Assembly (NCBI GenBank): GCA_021731205.1
Contig: JAKFXV010000135.1
Coordinates: forward strand, 1-18,197
Origin: Nocardioides sp.
GTDB lineage: Bacteria > Actinomycetota > Actinomycetes > Propionibacteriales > Nocardioidaceae
Reading direction: 5' to 3'
DNA length: 18,197 nucleotides
Under the pieces are notes generated by a model that searched no databases, had not been told where the DNA came from, and saw only the letters and a program-made list of their open reading frames with translations. A program made the position numbers and the translations under genes. Positions 9,036 through 17,299 of the stretch are shown piece after piece (position 1 is the first letter of the stretch; every line of letters starts with the position of its first letter).

Positions 9036-9550
9036 CAGTCGTCGCTTTCCTCGTGATCGGTCGGGCGGTTGAACTCGATCTGCACCAATGCCCGGGAAAT
9101 GTCCTCGAAGGCGATCAGCCGGCCCGACCCGCCCGGGATCGTCAACTCGACGTCGCCCTCCCGCACCACCTTGAGGCGTCCGACGACGCTTTCACCGTCG
9201 GTGAGGGTCAGCTTGATCAGCCGATCGACGTTGCGCCGCCAGTGGCGCAACTCGGTGAGCGGCCGATCGACACCTCGTGAGGTGACCTCGAGGGTGTAGG
9301 GAAGCTCACCCATCACGTCGCCGGCATCCAGGACAGCCGAGATCGTGCGCGCCGCATCGGCGATGTCATCGAGGGTCGGTCCGCCATCAGCGTCGACGGC
9401 GACGCGCAGCACCCGGCGCTTGCCGGCCGCGGTCAACTCCACGGCTTCGAGGTCGAGTCCGAGGTCCGCCAAGGGAGTCCGCACCGTCTGCTCGATCCGA
9501 TGCAGGGTCACCTCGGCGCGGCTCGTGCCGGTCGAACCCTGGCTGGTCAC
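9035..9550 (-). CDS. rimP: Ribosome maturation factor RimP
   Basis: RimP assists early assembly of the 30S subunit, aiding S12 incorporation. The 171-residue product has the N-terminal alpha/beta domain ([21 protein letters not shown]) and the characteristic [16 protein letters not shown] segment (about residues 85-100, the LEVSSPG--RPL family motif), then a C-terminal SH3-like beta domain (about 108-160). The GTG start (9550-9548) has a strong AAGGAGG ribosome binding site (9566-9560). An acidic tail (DHEESDD) ends the protein. It is the first gene of the nusA-infB cluster and diverges from the lipoprotein gene at 9647. A TATCCT hexamer at 9587-9582 is a plausible -10 for the operon. Confidence 0.94.
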   Translation of the reverse strand: MTSQGSTGTSRAEVTLHRIEQTVRTPLADLGLDLEAVELTAAGKRRVLRVAVDADGGPTLDDIADAARTISAVLDAGDVMGELPYTLEVTSRGVDRPLTELRHWRRNVDRLIKLTLTDGESVVGRLKVVREGDVELTIPGGSGRLIAFEDISRALVQIEFNRPTDHEESDD

Positions 9551-9581
9551 CGTGGCCGCCTCCTTGTGCTGTTAGGTGATC

Positions 9582-9587
9582 AGGATA
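9582..9587 (-). promoter_or_regulatory. Candidate -10 element for the rimP-nusA-infB operon
   Basis: TATCCT on the minus strand lies about 32 bp upstream of the rimP GTG and fits the actinobacterial TANNNT -10 pattern. Some promoter must lie here, since the upstream gene is on the other strand. I do not see a convincing -35 at 16-18 bp, so the exact site is tentative. Confidence 0.35.
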
Positions 9588-9634
9588 AGCCCTCAACCAT
9601 GCGCACGACGACCTCCGACCCGCAGCGGCCGGGC

Positions 9635-9640
9635 TAGGGT
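9635..9640 (+). promoter_or_regulatory. Candidate -10 element of the DUF4439 lipoprotein gene
   Basis: TAGGGT lies exactly 6 bp upstream of the ATG at 9647, which would place +1 on the A of the ATG and give a leaderless mRNA. The AGGG inside it could alternatively act as a weak Shine-Dalgarno sequence. No clear -35 is visible. Confidence 0.35.
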
Positions 9641-9646
9641 CGGCGC

Positions 9647-10660
9647 ATGTCGTTTCGGGGCCTGCGAGCCATGTCGCTGGTCACGATGTTGGCGTTGTCA
9701 GGATGCTCACTCCCGGGCGAGGCGCCCGAGCCCGCGCGCTCGGGAAGCCCGACGGCTACCGGACCCATTGGGCAGGTCGCCAACCCGAACATCGGGGCTC
9801 TGCTGGCGGCGGTGATCGAGGAAGATTCCACACTGGCCGCACTCGGGACCGCCCATCCGCGACTGGCCCGCCGCACGACGGCACTGCGAGGGGTGCTCCG
9901 CGCGCACATCGCCTTCCTCGCCGGTCTCGAGCCGGCACCGCAGTCCACGGCACCGCAGTCCACGGGCACGGCCACACCGACGCCCGCGGGGATCGCCGAC
10001 GCCCGAGACCAGGTGAGCAGTCGAGTCACGGCCCTCGTTGCGTCGTACGCCGACGCCGCGGCATCCGAGCCCAACCCCGCCCTGGCTCGAGCGTTCGCGA
10101 GCCTGGCGGCGGGCGCAACTCAGGGCCTGGTGGCCGGGCGATGGCAAAGCCCGCTGCCGCCCGCCGCGCTGGGGACCTCGCTCGACCCGGCGACCACGGC
10201 ACTCACACCGAGTGCGGTGGACGCCCTACAGCGGGTGCTGGCGATGGAGCACGCCGCACTCTGGTCTTACGGCGTCTTGGGTGCGAGCACCTCGGCCGCC
10301 GACGCCCCCGAACTGTTCGCGGCGATGACCACCGGCTACGAGGCCCATCGGACCGCGCGCGACGAAGTCGACGCGCTCCTGCGCAACTTGGGGCACGAAC
10401 CGGTGGCATCCGAAGTGGCGTACGTGTTCGACGACCCGCTGCGCACGCCCACTCAGGTCGCCGCGGCCGCCCGGGCCCTCGAGTCGGACACGGCGGCGAC
10501 GTACGCCTGGTTGGTGGCTCAGGCCGACGCCGATCCGGACTCCGGCGGCGGACTGCGGCGGTGGGCGCTGACTGCGCTGGGAAATGCAGCGATCCGCGAA
10601 CTCGTCGCCCAGGGAACCCCCGAGAACTTCCCCGGAGCCGACGAACTCGCGGATCGCTGA
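9647..10660 (+). CDS. Putative lipoprotein with C-terminal DUF4439 (ferritin-like) domain
   Basis: The function is unknown. The 337-residue product starts with a short n-region (MSFRGLR), a hydrophobic stretch (about 9-19) and a lipobox LSGC with the lipidated cysteine at C20, so it should be anchored to the outer face of the membrane. A Pro/Ser/Thr-rich spacer follows. Residues about 45-165 are helical and Ala-rich, interrupted by a low-complexity APQSTAPQST stretch (97-106) encoded by a perfect 15-bp tandem repeat. Residues about 186-330 fit DUF4439, a ferritin-like four-helix domain, with EHAALWSYGVLGA (201-213) and YEAHRTARDEV (231-241) as the conserved helices. Its Glu/His residues could bind metal, but this is not established. 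In actinobacteria such genes often lie near rimP/proS, as here. It diverges from rimP and converges on proS. Confidence 0.85.
   Translation: MSFRGLRAMSLVTMLALSGCSLPGEAPEPARSGSPTATGPIGQVANPNIGALLAAVIEEDSTLAALGTAHPRLARRTTALRGVLRAHIAFLAGLEPAPQSTAPQSTGTATPTPAGIADARDQVSSRVTALVASYADAAASEPNPALARAFASLAAGATQGLVAGRWQSPLPPAALGTSLDPATTALTPSAVDALQRVLAMEHAALWSYGVLGASTSAADAPELFAAMTTGYEAHRTARDEVDALLRNLGHEPVASEVAYVFDDPLRTPTQVAAAARALESDTAATYAWLVAQADADPDSGGGLRRWALTALGNAAIRELVAQGTPENFPGADELADR
9934..9963 (+). repeat. Perfect 15-bp tandem duplication (two copies)
   Basis: GGCACCGCAGTCCAC occurs twice head to tail (9934-9948 and 9949-9963) within the spacer of the DUF4439 lipoprotein. It encodes APQST twice and keeps the frame. 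The identity of the copies suggests a recent slippage event and a site likely to vary between strains. Confidence 0.9.
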
Positions 10661-10676
10661 ACAGGCTTTGCTGGCC

Positions 10677-10707
10677 TCACCATCGAGTCCCGAGACCCCT
10701 ATGGTGA
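10677..10707 (+). terminator. Weak candidate terminator hairpin after the DUF4439 gene
   Basis: TCACCAT (10677-10683) and ATGGTGA (10701-10707) form a 7-bp stem with a 17-nt loop, starting 16 nt after the stop codon. No U-tract follows, so at best it is a GC-organism-type or convergent-gene structure. Confidence is low. Confidence 0.25.
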
Positions 10708-10740
10708 AACCGATGATTCCTCACGAGTGCACCGCGACGC

Positions 10741-10785
10741 GGGAAAACGGACTTGCATGTTTTTGCAATGCATTTAGTCGCAGTT
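10741..10785. other. AT-rich island with overlapping short palindromes in the DUF4439/proS gap
   Basis: Within the 162-bp gap between the convergent genes, this stretch is unusually AT-rich for the window. It contains TTGCA and TGCAA (10753-10757 with 10764-10768) and, overlapping, TGCAT and ATGCA (10754-10758 with 10768-10772). Each pair can make a 5-bp hairpin in either strand. It may be part of a bidirectional termination region or a decayed sequence. I see no gene in it. Confidence 0.35.
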
Positions 10786-10822
10786 GAGCGCGTTCGAGCA
10801 GGCACGTCAGTGCAGAAAAGCG

Positions 10823-12601
10823 TCACCCGGAGCGGACGAGTTCCTCGATCCGTCCGGCGGCGTCAGCGACCGCGACATCCTCGCGAGTCCCCCCTGAACG
10901 ATCCTTGATCTCGACCGCGCCATCGGCAAGTCCGCGCCCGACGACGACGATCGTCGGGACCCCGATCAGCTCGGCGTCCTTGAACTTGACCCCGGGGCTG
11001 ACCTTGAACCGGTCGTCGTAGAGGACCTGCACGCCCCGCGCGTCGAGCTCGGAGGCGAGCGCCTCCGCCGCAGCGAAGACGGCATCCTCCTTGCCCGTGG
11101 CCACGATGTGTACGTCGGCCGGGGCGACCTCGCGCGGCCAGCACAGACCGAGCTCGTCGTGGGTGTTCTCGGCGATCGCGGCGACGGCGCGGGACGGACC
11201 GATGCCGTAGGAACCCATGGTCACCGTGACGAGCTTGCCGAACTCGTCGAGCACCTTGAGCCCCAGCGCCTCGGCGTACTTTCGGCCGAGCTGGAAGATG
11301 TGTCCCATCTCGATCCCTCGCGCTGACTCGAGGGTGCCGTCACCGCAGTTGGGACAGGCATCGCCGTCGCGAACTTCGGCTGCCTCGATCAGGCCGTCCG
11401 GCTCGAAGTCGCGGCCGACCACCAGGTCGAGCACGTGTGAACCCGGCCGATCGGCACCGGTGACCCAGCGCGTGCCGGCCACCACCCGCGGATCCACGAG
11501 GTAGCGGATCCCCGAAGCCCGCTCGGTGCCCAGCGCGTCCGGACCGATGTAGCCCTTGACCAGGCTCGGATGCCGGGCGAACTCCGCCTCGTCCATCGGC
11601 TCGACCTCGATCGGCTCCAGCCTGCCCTCGAGCCGCTTCTGATCGACCTCGCGGTCCCCCGGGATGCCGATGGCCAACGGCTCCCGGGTGCCGTCCGGAT
11701 GCTTGAGCATCACCAGCACGTTCTTGAGCGTGTCCGCGGCGACCCACGCCCGATCCGCCCGCGGGAAGTGCTCGTTGAGGTGCGCGACCAGGGTGTCGAT
11801 CGTCGGTGTGTCGGGGGTGGACTCCGCGTGCGCTGCCGGAGTCGCCGCCACCTCCTCGACGCTCGGTGAGGCAGGCGCGAGCACTTCGACGGCTTCGACA
11901 TTGGCGGCGTAGTCGCACTTCGTGCACCGAACGTAGGTGTCTTCGCCGGCGTCCGCACGTGCCAAGAACTCCTCGGACCCGGAGCCGCCCATCGCCCCCG
12001 AGGTCGCCTTGACGATGACGTAGTCGAATCCGAGACGGTCGAAGATCCGGATGTAGGCGTCGCGATGCATGTCGTACGACGTCTGCAGGCCGGCGTCGTC
12101 GATGTCGAAGGAGTAGGAGTCCTTCATCACGAACTCGCGCCCCCGCAGCAGCCCGGCGCGCGGCCGCGCCTCGTCGCGATACTTCGTCTGGATCTGATAG
12201 ATCGACAGCGGCAGATCCTTGTAGGAGGAGTAGAGGTCCTTGACCAGCAGCGTGAACATCTCCTCGTGGGTGGGGCCGAGGAGGAAGTCGTTGTCCTTGC
12301 GGTCCTTGAGCCGGAAGATGCCGGCGCCGTACTCCGTCCAGCGCCCGGTCGCGTCGTAGGGCTCCCGCGGCAGCAGCGCCGGGAAGTGCACCTCCTGAGC
12401 GCCGATCGCGTCCATCTCGTCGCGAATGATCTGCTCGACCCGGCGGAGCACTCGGTAGCCCAGCGGCAGCCAGGCGTAGAGGCCCGGAGCAACCCGCCGG
12501 ATGTAGCCGGCGCGGACCAACAGCTTGTGGCTGGCCACCTCGGCATCGGCCGGATCGTCGCGCAGGGTGCGGACGAAGAGCGTCGACAGGCGCAAGATCA
12601 T
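10823..12601 (-). CDS. proS: Prolyl-tRNA synthetase (bacterial type, with editing domain)
   Basis: ProRS charges tRNA-Pro with proline in the cytoplasm. The 592-residue product is a class II synthetase of the long bacterial form. Motif 1 lies around [19 protein letters not shown] (28-46), with GPTHEE at 109-114. Motif 2 is [19 protein letters not shown] (139-157) followed by MKDSYSFD. Motif 3 is [14 protein letters not shown] (462-475). A trans-editing insertion that hydrolyses Ala-tRNA-Pro occupies about residues 222-405 (KHPDG, YIGP, GIRYLVD). CTKC (226-229) and CPNC (416-419) flank the insertion and could bind zinc. The anticodon-binding domain ([10 protein letters not shown] onward) closes the protein. 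The ATG at 12601 gives the expected MILRLSTLF start but lacks a Shine-Dalgarno sequence. It begins 9 nt after the upstream GNAT gene, so coupling is likely. Confidence 0.97.
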   Translation of the reverse strand: MILRLSTLFVRTLRDDPADAEVASHKLLVRAGYIRRVAPGLYAWLPLGYRVLRRVEQIIRDEMDAIGAQEVHFPALLPREPYDATGRWTEYGAGIFRLKDRKDNDFLLGPTHEEMFTLLVKDLYSSYKDLPLSIYQIQTKYRDEARPRAGLLRGREFVMKDSYSFDIDDAGLQTSYDMHRDAYIRIFDRLGFDYVIVKATSGAMGGSGSEEFLARADAGEDTYVRCTKCDYAANVEAVEVLAPASPSVEEVAATPAAHAESTPDTPTIDTLVAHLNEHFPRADRAWVAADTLKNVLVMLKHPDGTREPLAIGIPGDREVDQKRLEGRLEPIEVEPMDEAEFARHPSLVKGYIGPDALGTERASGIRYLVDPRVVAGTRWVTGADRPGSHVLDLVVGRDFEPDGLIEAAEVRDGDACPNCGDGTLESARGIEMGHIFQLGRKYAEALGLKVLDEFGKLVTVTMGSYGIGPSRAVAAIAENTHDELGLCWPREVAPADVHIVATGKEDAVFAAAEALASELDARGVQVLYDDRFKVSPGVKFKDAELIGVPTIVVVGRGLADGAVEIKDRSGGTREDVAVADAAGRIEELVRSG

Positions 12602-12610
12602 GAGCGAAGG

Positions 12611-13459
12611 CTACGGGAACATGATCGTCGCGAAGCGCGAGGTCTCGGTGAACCCGCAGCGCGCATAGGCCCGGCGTGCGGGCACGTTCCACTCGTTGAC
12701 GTACAGCGACGCGACCGGCGCGATATCTGCCTGGATCAGCCGGACGGCGGCGGCGATCCCGGCCGCGGACAGCGCATTGCCCCGGTGTTCGGGGGCGACG
12801 TAGACACCCTGGATCTGGGCGGCGTACGGCGTCGCGCAGGCGACCTCCGCCTTGAACAGCAGCCGACCGTCCTCGATCCGGACGAAGGACCAGCCGCGAC
12901 TGATCAACTGCTGCACACGGGTTCGGTAGACCTCCCGACCCGGGCCGGTCTCTGGGGAGATCCCCACCTCCTCGGTGTACATCGCCACGCAGGCGGGATA
13001 GAGCACGTCGAGGTCGTCCTGGGTGCTGCGCCGAACCGCTGGGTCGGAGGCGATCAGCGGCTCGTGGGCGAGTTCGAGGTGTGGTTGGCTCCAGCGCAGA
13101 TCGCGGGGAGGCGGCCGGTGCCCGCCGAGCCCGGCGTACAGCTCACGCACGGCCGGCTCGGGTCCGAAGATCGTCGAGACGAAAGTACGGCGCTCGGCCG
13201 CGCGCTGCGCGAACGCCGCGGCGTCCTCGGCGGCCACCTGCACGGGGACCAGGTTGGCGCCCACATGGCAGGCGGCAGTGAGCTCCCCATCCGCGAACCG
13301 GCCCCACATCTCCCCGCCCATCCACCTCGGGTCGAGCTTGGTCGTGCGGGCGCGGTACTCGGCGAACACGTTGACGACGGGATCGCGGGCGGTGAGAGCC
13401 AAGAAGTCGTCGAGGTCGCTCACGCCCAGCGGGCGGATGCCTCGGCGCGTCGACAACAT
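12611..13459 (-). CDS. GNAT family N-acetyltransferase with N-terminal DUF4081-like domain
   Basis: The substrate is unknown. The 282-residue product has two parts. The N-terminal half (about 1-135) resembles the DUF4081 domain that precedes GNAT domains in actinobacterial proteins encoded next to ispG. The C-terminal half (about 140-282) is a GNAT fold: motif A reads GVYVAPEHRGNALSAAG (218-234), with the acetyl-CoA pyrophosphate loop, and motif B is VNEWNVPARRAYARCGF (254-270), typical of the acyl-CoA-binding end. The ATG at 13459 is 16 nt after the ispG stop, with only a weak AGG upstream. Placement between ispG and proS is conserved in actinobacteria, but I draw no functional link from that. 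Confidence 0.85.
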   Translation of the reverse strand: MLSTRRGIRPLGVSDLDDFLALTARDPVVNVFAEYRARTTKLDPRWMGGEMWGRFADGELTAACHVGANLVPVQVAAEDAAAFAQRAAERRTFVSTIFGPEPAVRELYAGLGGHRPPPRDLRWSQPHLELAHEPLIASDPAVRRSTQDDLDVLYPACVAMYTEEVGISPETGPGREVYRTRVQQLISRGWSFVRIEDGRLLFKAEVACATPYAAQIQGVYVAPEHRGNALSAAGIAAAVRLIQADIAPVASLYVNEWNVPARRAYARCGFTETSRFATIMFP

Positions 13460-13475
13460 TGGCCGAGCCTACGCA

Positions 13476-14651
13476 TCAAGACACGTTCACGGAGGGCGTT
13501 GCGCCCTCGACTGGTTCCATCTGCTCGGCCAGGCGCAGCGCTTCCTCGATCAGGGTCTCGACGATCTGCGACTCGGGGACGGTCTTGATGACTTCTCCCT
13601 TCACGAAGATCTGGCCCTTGCCGTTGCCACTGGCGACACCCAGATCCGCCTCGCGCGCCTCACCGGGACCGTTGACCACACAGCCCATCACCGCAACCCG
13701 CAGCGGCACCTCCAGCCCGTCGAGTCCGGCGGTCACCTGCTCGGCCAGCGTGTAGACGTCCACCTGCGCCCGGCCGCACGACGGACACGACACGATCTCG
13801 AGGCGGCGCGGCCTCAGGTTGAGCGACTCCAGGATCTGCAGGCCGACCTTGACCTCTTCGACCGGCGGCGCCGACAGCGACACCCGGATCGTGTCGCCGA
13901 TGCCTTTGCCGAGCAGCGCTCCGAACGCGACCGAGGACTTGATCGTCCCCTGGAAGGCGGGTCCCGCCTCGGTCACGCCCAGGTGCAGCGGCCAGTCCCC
14001 CGCCTCGGCGAGTAGCTCGTAGGCCCGCACCATCACGACGGGGTCGTTGTGCTTGACCGAGATCTTGAAGTCGTGGAAGTCGTGCTCCTCGAACAGACCG
14101 GCTTCCCACACCGCCGACTCGACCAGCGCCTCGGGGGTGGCCTTGCCGTACTTCTCCAGCAGCCGCTTGTCCAAGGAGCCGGCGTTGACGCCGATCCGGA
14201 TGCTCGTGCCACGGTCCTTCGCGGCCTGGGCGATCTGTTTCACCTGGTCGTCGAACTGGCGGATGTTGCCGGGGTTGACCCGGACCGCGGCGCAGCCGGC
14301 GTCGATCGCGGCGAAGACGTACTTCGGCTGGAAGTGGATGTCCGCGATGACCGGGATCTGCGACTTCGTGGCGATCGCCGGAAGGGCCTCCGCGTCGTCC
14401 TGGCTCGGACACGCAACCCGCACGATGTCACAGCCCGAGGCCGTCAGTTCCGCGATCTGTTGCAAGGTTGCGTTGATGTCGGAGGTCAGCGTGGTCGTCA
14501 TGGACTGAACCGAGATCGGCGACTCGCTGCCGACGCCGATCTTGCCGACCTTGATCTGGCGCGTACGCCGGCGCGGGGCCAGCACCGGCGGGGGCAGCGC
14601 GGGCATCCCGAGGCCGACGCTGGAAACCGACTCGGACGCGAGTGAAGTCAT
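13476..14651 (-). CDS. ispG: (E)-4-hydroxy-3-methylbut-2-enyl-diphosphate synthase (MEP pathway)
   Basis: IspG (GcpE) reductively converts MEcPP to HMBPP, the penultimate MEP step, using a [4Fe-4S] cluster. The 391-residue product has a TIM-barrel N-domain ([60 protein letters not shown]). The C-terminal Fe-S domain carries cluster ligands C289 and C292 in SCPSCGR, and C324 with E331 in [12 protein letters not shown] chose the ATG at 14651-14649; an in-frame GTG two codons upstream (14657) is possible but less likely, since a TAGCCT -10 lies 6 bp before the ATG and no Shine-Dalgarno sequence is present. The gene follows rip by 41 bp and precedes the GNAT gene by 16 nt, so it may be transcribed both from upstream and from its own promoter. 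Confidence 0.96.
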   Translation of the reverse strand: MTSLASESVSSVGLGMPALPPPVLAPRRRTRQIKVGKIGVGSESPISVQSMTTTLTSDINATLQQIAELTASGCDIVRVACPSQDDAEALPAIATKSQIPVIADIHFQPKYVFAAIDAGCAAVRVNPGNIRQFDDQVKQIAQAAKDRGTSIRIGVNAGSLDKRLLEKYGKATPEALVESAVWEAGLFEEHDFHDFKISVKHNDPVVMVRAYELLAEAGDWPLHLGVTEAGPAFQGTIKSSVAFGALLGKGIGDTIRVSLSAPPVEEVKVGLQILESLNLRPRRLEIVSCPSCGRAQVDVYTLAEQVTAGLDGLEVPLRVAVMGCVVNGPGEAREADLGVASGNGKGQIFVKGEVIKTVPESQIVETLIEEALRLAEQMEPVEGATPSVNVS

Positions 14652-14657
14652 GTACAC

Positions 14658-14663
14658 AGGCTA
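14658..14663 (-). promoter_or_regulatory. Candidate internal -10 element for leaderless ispG
   Basis: TAGCCT (14663-14658 on the minus strand) lies 6 bp upstream of the ispG ATG, putting +1 on the A of the ATG. The rip-ispG gap has no Shine-Dalgarno sequence for ispG, which fits a leaderless start. No clear -35 was found. Confidence 0.4.
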
Positions 14664-14692
14664 CGCGGCCGGATGCAGATCCCGGGCGGAGG

Positions 14693-16048
14693 TCACGACG
14701 GCAACCGCACCGGCACGACGAGGTCACCGATGATCAAGATCACGCCCATCACGAGCAGGGAACTGGCCACGACGTAGGCGACCGGCAGCAGCTTGGCCAC
14801 GTCGGCGTACCCGGGATCGGGGCGGCCGGTCAGCCGTGCGAAACCCCGGCGCAGGGCTTCGTAGAGGGCGCCAGCGACGTGCCCGCCGTCGAGCGGGAGC
14901 AGCGGGACGAAGTTGAACATGCCGATGAACAGGTTGAACCCGGCGATGATCATCGCCAGGAACACGACCTTCTCCGTGAGCGGGAAGTCGTCGCTCGCAG
15001 CCGTTTCGCCCGCGATCCGACCACCGCCCACGACGCTGATCGGTCCGGCTGGATCGCGCTCCTCCAACCCGACGATCGCCAACGCGACGTGGCCGACCTT
15101 GACCGGAAGTGTCACCAGGGCCTGCACCGTGTCGACGGTCATCGAGCCCATCTCACCCAGGGTGTAGAGCGGGCCACCGGTCTTGACATAGGTCTCCGGG
15201 GCAACCCCGAGGAAGCCGACCTGGGTCAGCGTCTCGTCGTCGAGCGACAGCGGCCGGGCCTCGACGGTCGTGTTGGTCTGGGCGGTCATCGTCGCGCCGT
15301 CGCGGACGAAGGTGATCTCGGCCGCCCCGTCACTGTTGGCGCGGATCACCTTCTGGAGTCCGGCCCAGGACTCGATCGGGGTGCCGTTGAACGCAACGAT
15401 CCGGTCCCCGGCCTCGAGTCCGGCCAGGCGAGCGGGGGTCAGCGGGTCGGCGGGCGTGCACTCGCGTCCGTCCTCGGCGTACGGCACGACGCACGGCGAC
15501 ACCTCGCTGACGGTCGTCGTGGTGCGGATGTCGGAGATGTTGCCGTAGGTGGCGAAGACGCCGGCGAACAAGAAGAACGCGATCGCCAGGTTGACCATCG
15601 GTCCGCCCGACATCACCGTGACCTTCTTCCACCAGGCCATCTTGTAGAACAGCCGGTCGGCGTCGTCGGGGCCGATCCGCTCCAACTCGGCGGCCCGGGC
15701 ATCGGCGATCAGGCCGGTGAAGAAACCGGTGTTGTAGTCCCGCACCCGCTCGGCGTTCTCCTCCTCGCTTTCCCCGAGCGCACCCGCCGGCACGGTGGCA
15801 CCGTCCTTCGCGGGAGGCAGCATTCCGACGATCTTCACGAAGCCGCCGAGCGGGATCGCCTTGAGGCCGTATTCGGTCTCACCCCGTTGGCGCGACCACA
15901 CGGTGGGGCCGAAGCCGATGAAGTACTGCGTCACCTTCCCGCCGAACCGCTTGGCCGGGAACATGTGCCCGACCTCGTGCAGCCCGATGGACACCATCAG
16001 GGCGAGGAAGAAGATCACCACGCCGATCGTGTAGTAGACAGCGCTCAT
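14693..16048 (-). CDS. Site-2 intramembrane zinc metalloprotease (RseP/Rip1 family)
   Basis: The family cleaves transmembrane anti-sigma factors and other membrane substrates within the bilayer (RseP in E. coli, Rip1 in Mycobacterium). The 451-residue product has a first membrane helix (about 5-29) ending in the zinc motif HEVGH (24-28). A GFGPTVWSRQRGETEYGLKAIPLGGFVKI strand region follows. Other features are a second helix (about 150-167), an extracytoplasmic PDZ domain (about 175-265), a third helix with NLFIGMFNFVPLLPLDGGH whose LDG (386-388) gives the third zinc ligand, and a last helix (about 422-446). Two cysteines, C186 and C197, lie in the extracytoplasmic part and could form a disulfide. 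The ATG at 16048 has a GAGGAGAG ribosome binding site. It sits between dxr and ispG, as in many actinobacteria. Which anti-sigma factors it cuts cannot be told from here. Confidence 0.93.
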   Translation of the reverse strand: MSAVYYTIGVVIFFLALMVSIGLHEVGHMFPAKRFGGKVTQYFIGFGPTVWSRQRGETEYGLKAIPLGGFVKIVGMLPPAKDGATVPAGALGESEEENAERVRDYNTGFFTGLIADARAAELERIGPDDADRLFYKMAWWKKVTVMSGGPMVNLAIAFFLFAGVFATYGNISDIRTTTTVSEVSPCVVPYAEDGRECTPADPLTPARLAGLEAGDRIVAFNGTPIESWAGLQKVIRANSDGAAEITFVRDGATMTAQTNTTVEARPLSLDDETLTQVGFLGVAPETYVKTGGPLYTLGEMGSMTVDTVQALVTLPVKVGHVALAIVGLEERDPAGPISVVGGGRIAGETAASDDFPLTEKVVFLAMIIAGFNLFIGMFNFVPLLPLDGGHVAGALYEALRRGFARLTGRPDPGYADVAKLLPVAYVVASSLLVMGVILIIGDLVVPVRLPS

Positions 16049-16088
16049 GCGGGTGCGGCTCTCCTCGTCTCACCTCGGGTCAGGACGC

Positions 16089-17204
16089 TCATGACGCCCC
16101 GATCAGCCGAGTCGCCTCGGCCCGGGCCCACGCGTCCGCCGCGAGTACGTCGTCCACAGTGAGCTCCGCCTTCGAGGGTACGCCGTGCGCGGTCAGCACG
16201 GAGGCGATCGTGGGCACGATGTCGGCGAACCCTAGGTCGCACGCTCGGAAGGCGGCGACGCACACCTCGTTGGCCGCGTTGTAGACCGCAGGGGCCGTGC
16301 CACCGCGCCTCCCGGCTTCGCGGGCCAGCGCCACGGCGGGGAACGCCGCGTCGTCCACGGGGGCGAAGTCCCACCGCTGCGCGGTCGACCAGTCCACCGC
16401 GGGGGCCACGTCGGGCAAGCGGTCGGGCCAGCCCAGGGCCAGGGCGATCGGGATGAGCATCGTGGGCGGGCTGGCCTGCACCAGCGTTGACCCGTCCCGA
16501 AACTCCACCATGGAGTGGACGACCGAGGAGGGGTGGATCACCACCTCGATGTCGTCGAAGCCGATGCCGAACAGCAGGTGCGCCTCGATCACCTCCAGGC
16601 CCTTGTTGACCAAGGTGGCGGAGTTGATCGTCACGACCGGCCCCATGTCCCACGTCGGGTGAGCCAGCGCCTGTTCGGGCGTCACGTCCGCCAACTGCCC
16701 CGCCGACCAGCCGCGGAACGGGCCGCCGCTCGCGGTCAGCACCAGCCGGCGTACCTCGTCGGCGCGGCCGGAGCGCAGGCACTGTGCCAGCGCCGAGTGT
16801 TCGCTGTCGACCGGGACGATCTGGCCGGGCTTCGCGCGCCCGGTCACCACCGGTCCGCCGATGATCAGGGACTCCTTGTTGGCCAGGGCCAAGGTGTTGC
16901 CGGCGTCGAGCGCGGCCAACGTGGGTCGCAAGCCGACGGCGCCGGTGATGCCATTGAGTACGACGTCCACGGTCAGGCCCGCCGCATCGACCGATGCCTG
17001 TTCGCCAAGGTCGGCGAAGCTCGGTGCGAACTCGGCGACCTGGCGGTCGAACAGCTCGGGGTTGCCGCCCCCGGCGGTGAGCCCGACGACGCGGAACCGG
17101 TCCGGATGGCGGCGTACGATCTCGAGGGCCTGGGTGCCGATCGATCCGGTCGAGCCAAGGATCACGACGTCGCGACGGTTGCTCACCCCTGTAGTGCCCA
17201 CCAC
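16089..17204 (-). CDS. dxr: 1-deoxy-D-xylulose-5-phosphate reductoisomerase (MEP pathway)
   Basis: Dxr (IspC) rearranges and reduces DXP to MEP with NADPH and a divalent metal; it is the target of fosmidomycin. The 371-residue product has the nucleotide-binding GSTGSIG (17-23), ALANKES (106-112), the metal-binding VDSEHSA (132-138; ligands D133 and E135), ASGGPFRGW (158-166) and [20 protein letters not shown] (194-213; third ligand E204). [12 protein letters not shown] (224-235) and a C-terminal helical domain follow. The usual PDM in the QASPPDM segment reads PTM (T248). The GTG at 17204 is chosen for its GAGAGGA ribosome binding site; GTG codons at 17201 and 17186 are alternatives. It heads the dxr-rip-ispG-GNAT-proS run and diverges from the Uma2 gene. 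A TTGACC at 17268-17263 is a lone -35-like sequence without a matching -10. Confidence 0.95.
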   Translation of the reverse strand: MVGTTGVSNRRDVVILGSTGSIGTQALEIVRRHPDRFRVVGLTAGGGNPELFDRQVAEFAPSFADLGEQASVDAAGLTVDVVLNGITGAVGLRPTLAALDAGNTLALANKESLIIGGPVVTGRAKPGQIVPVDSEHSALAQCLRSGRADEVRRLVLTASGGPFRGWSAGQLADVTPEQALAHPTWDMGPVVTINSATLVNKGLEVIEAHLLFGIGFDDIEVVIHPSSVVHSMVEFRDGSTLVQASPPTMLIPIALALGWPDRLPDVAPAVDWSTAQRWDFAPVDDAAFPAVALAREAGRRGGTAPAVYNAANEVCVAAFRACDLGFADIVPTIASVLTAHGVPSKAELTVDDVLAADAWARAEATRLIGAS

Positions 17205-17299
17205 GGCATCCTCTCAGCAGACCCCCTGGCCTGTGGATGCCCGGTTGCGACCTGGGCCGATCGGTCAAATGCTGGTCGGCATGTCTGGAAGGGGGCACT

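Noticed and set aside
10584..10787. Small plus-strand frame across the end of the DUF4439 gene and the following gap
   Set aside because: Mostly overlaps a real gene in another frame, has no ribosome binding site, and ends in an AT-rich non-coding stretch.
12065..13588. Plus-strand open frame (507 codons) opposite proS and the GNAT gene
   Set aside because: Antisense to two genes with clear motifs; composition is that of a shadow frame.
14642..16162. Plus-strand open frame (506 codons) opposite rip
   Set aside because: Antisense to a protease gene with intact HEVGH and LDG motifs; no independent support.
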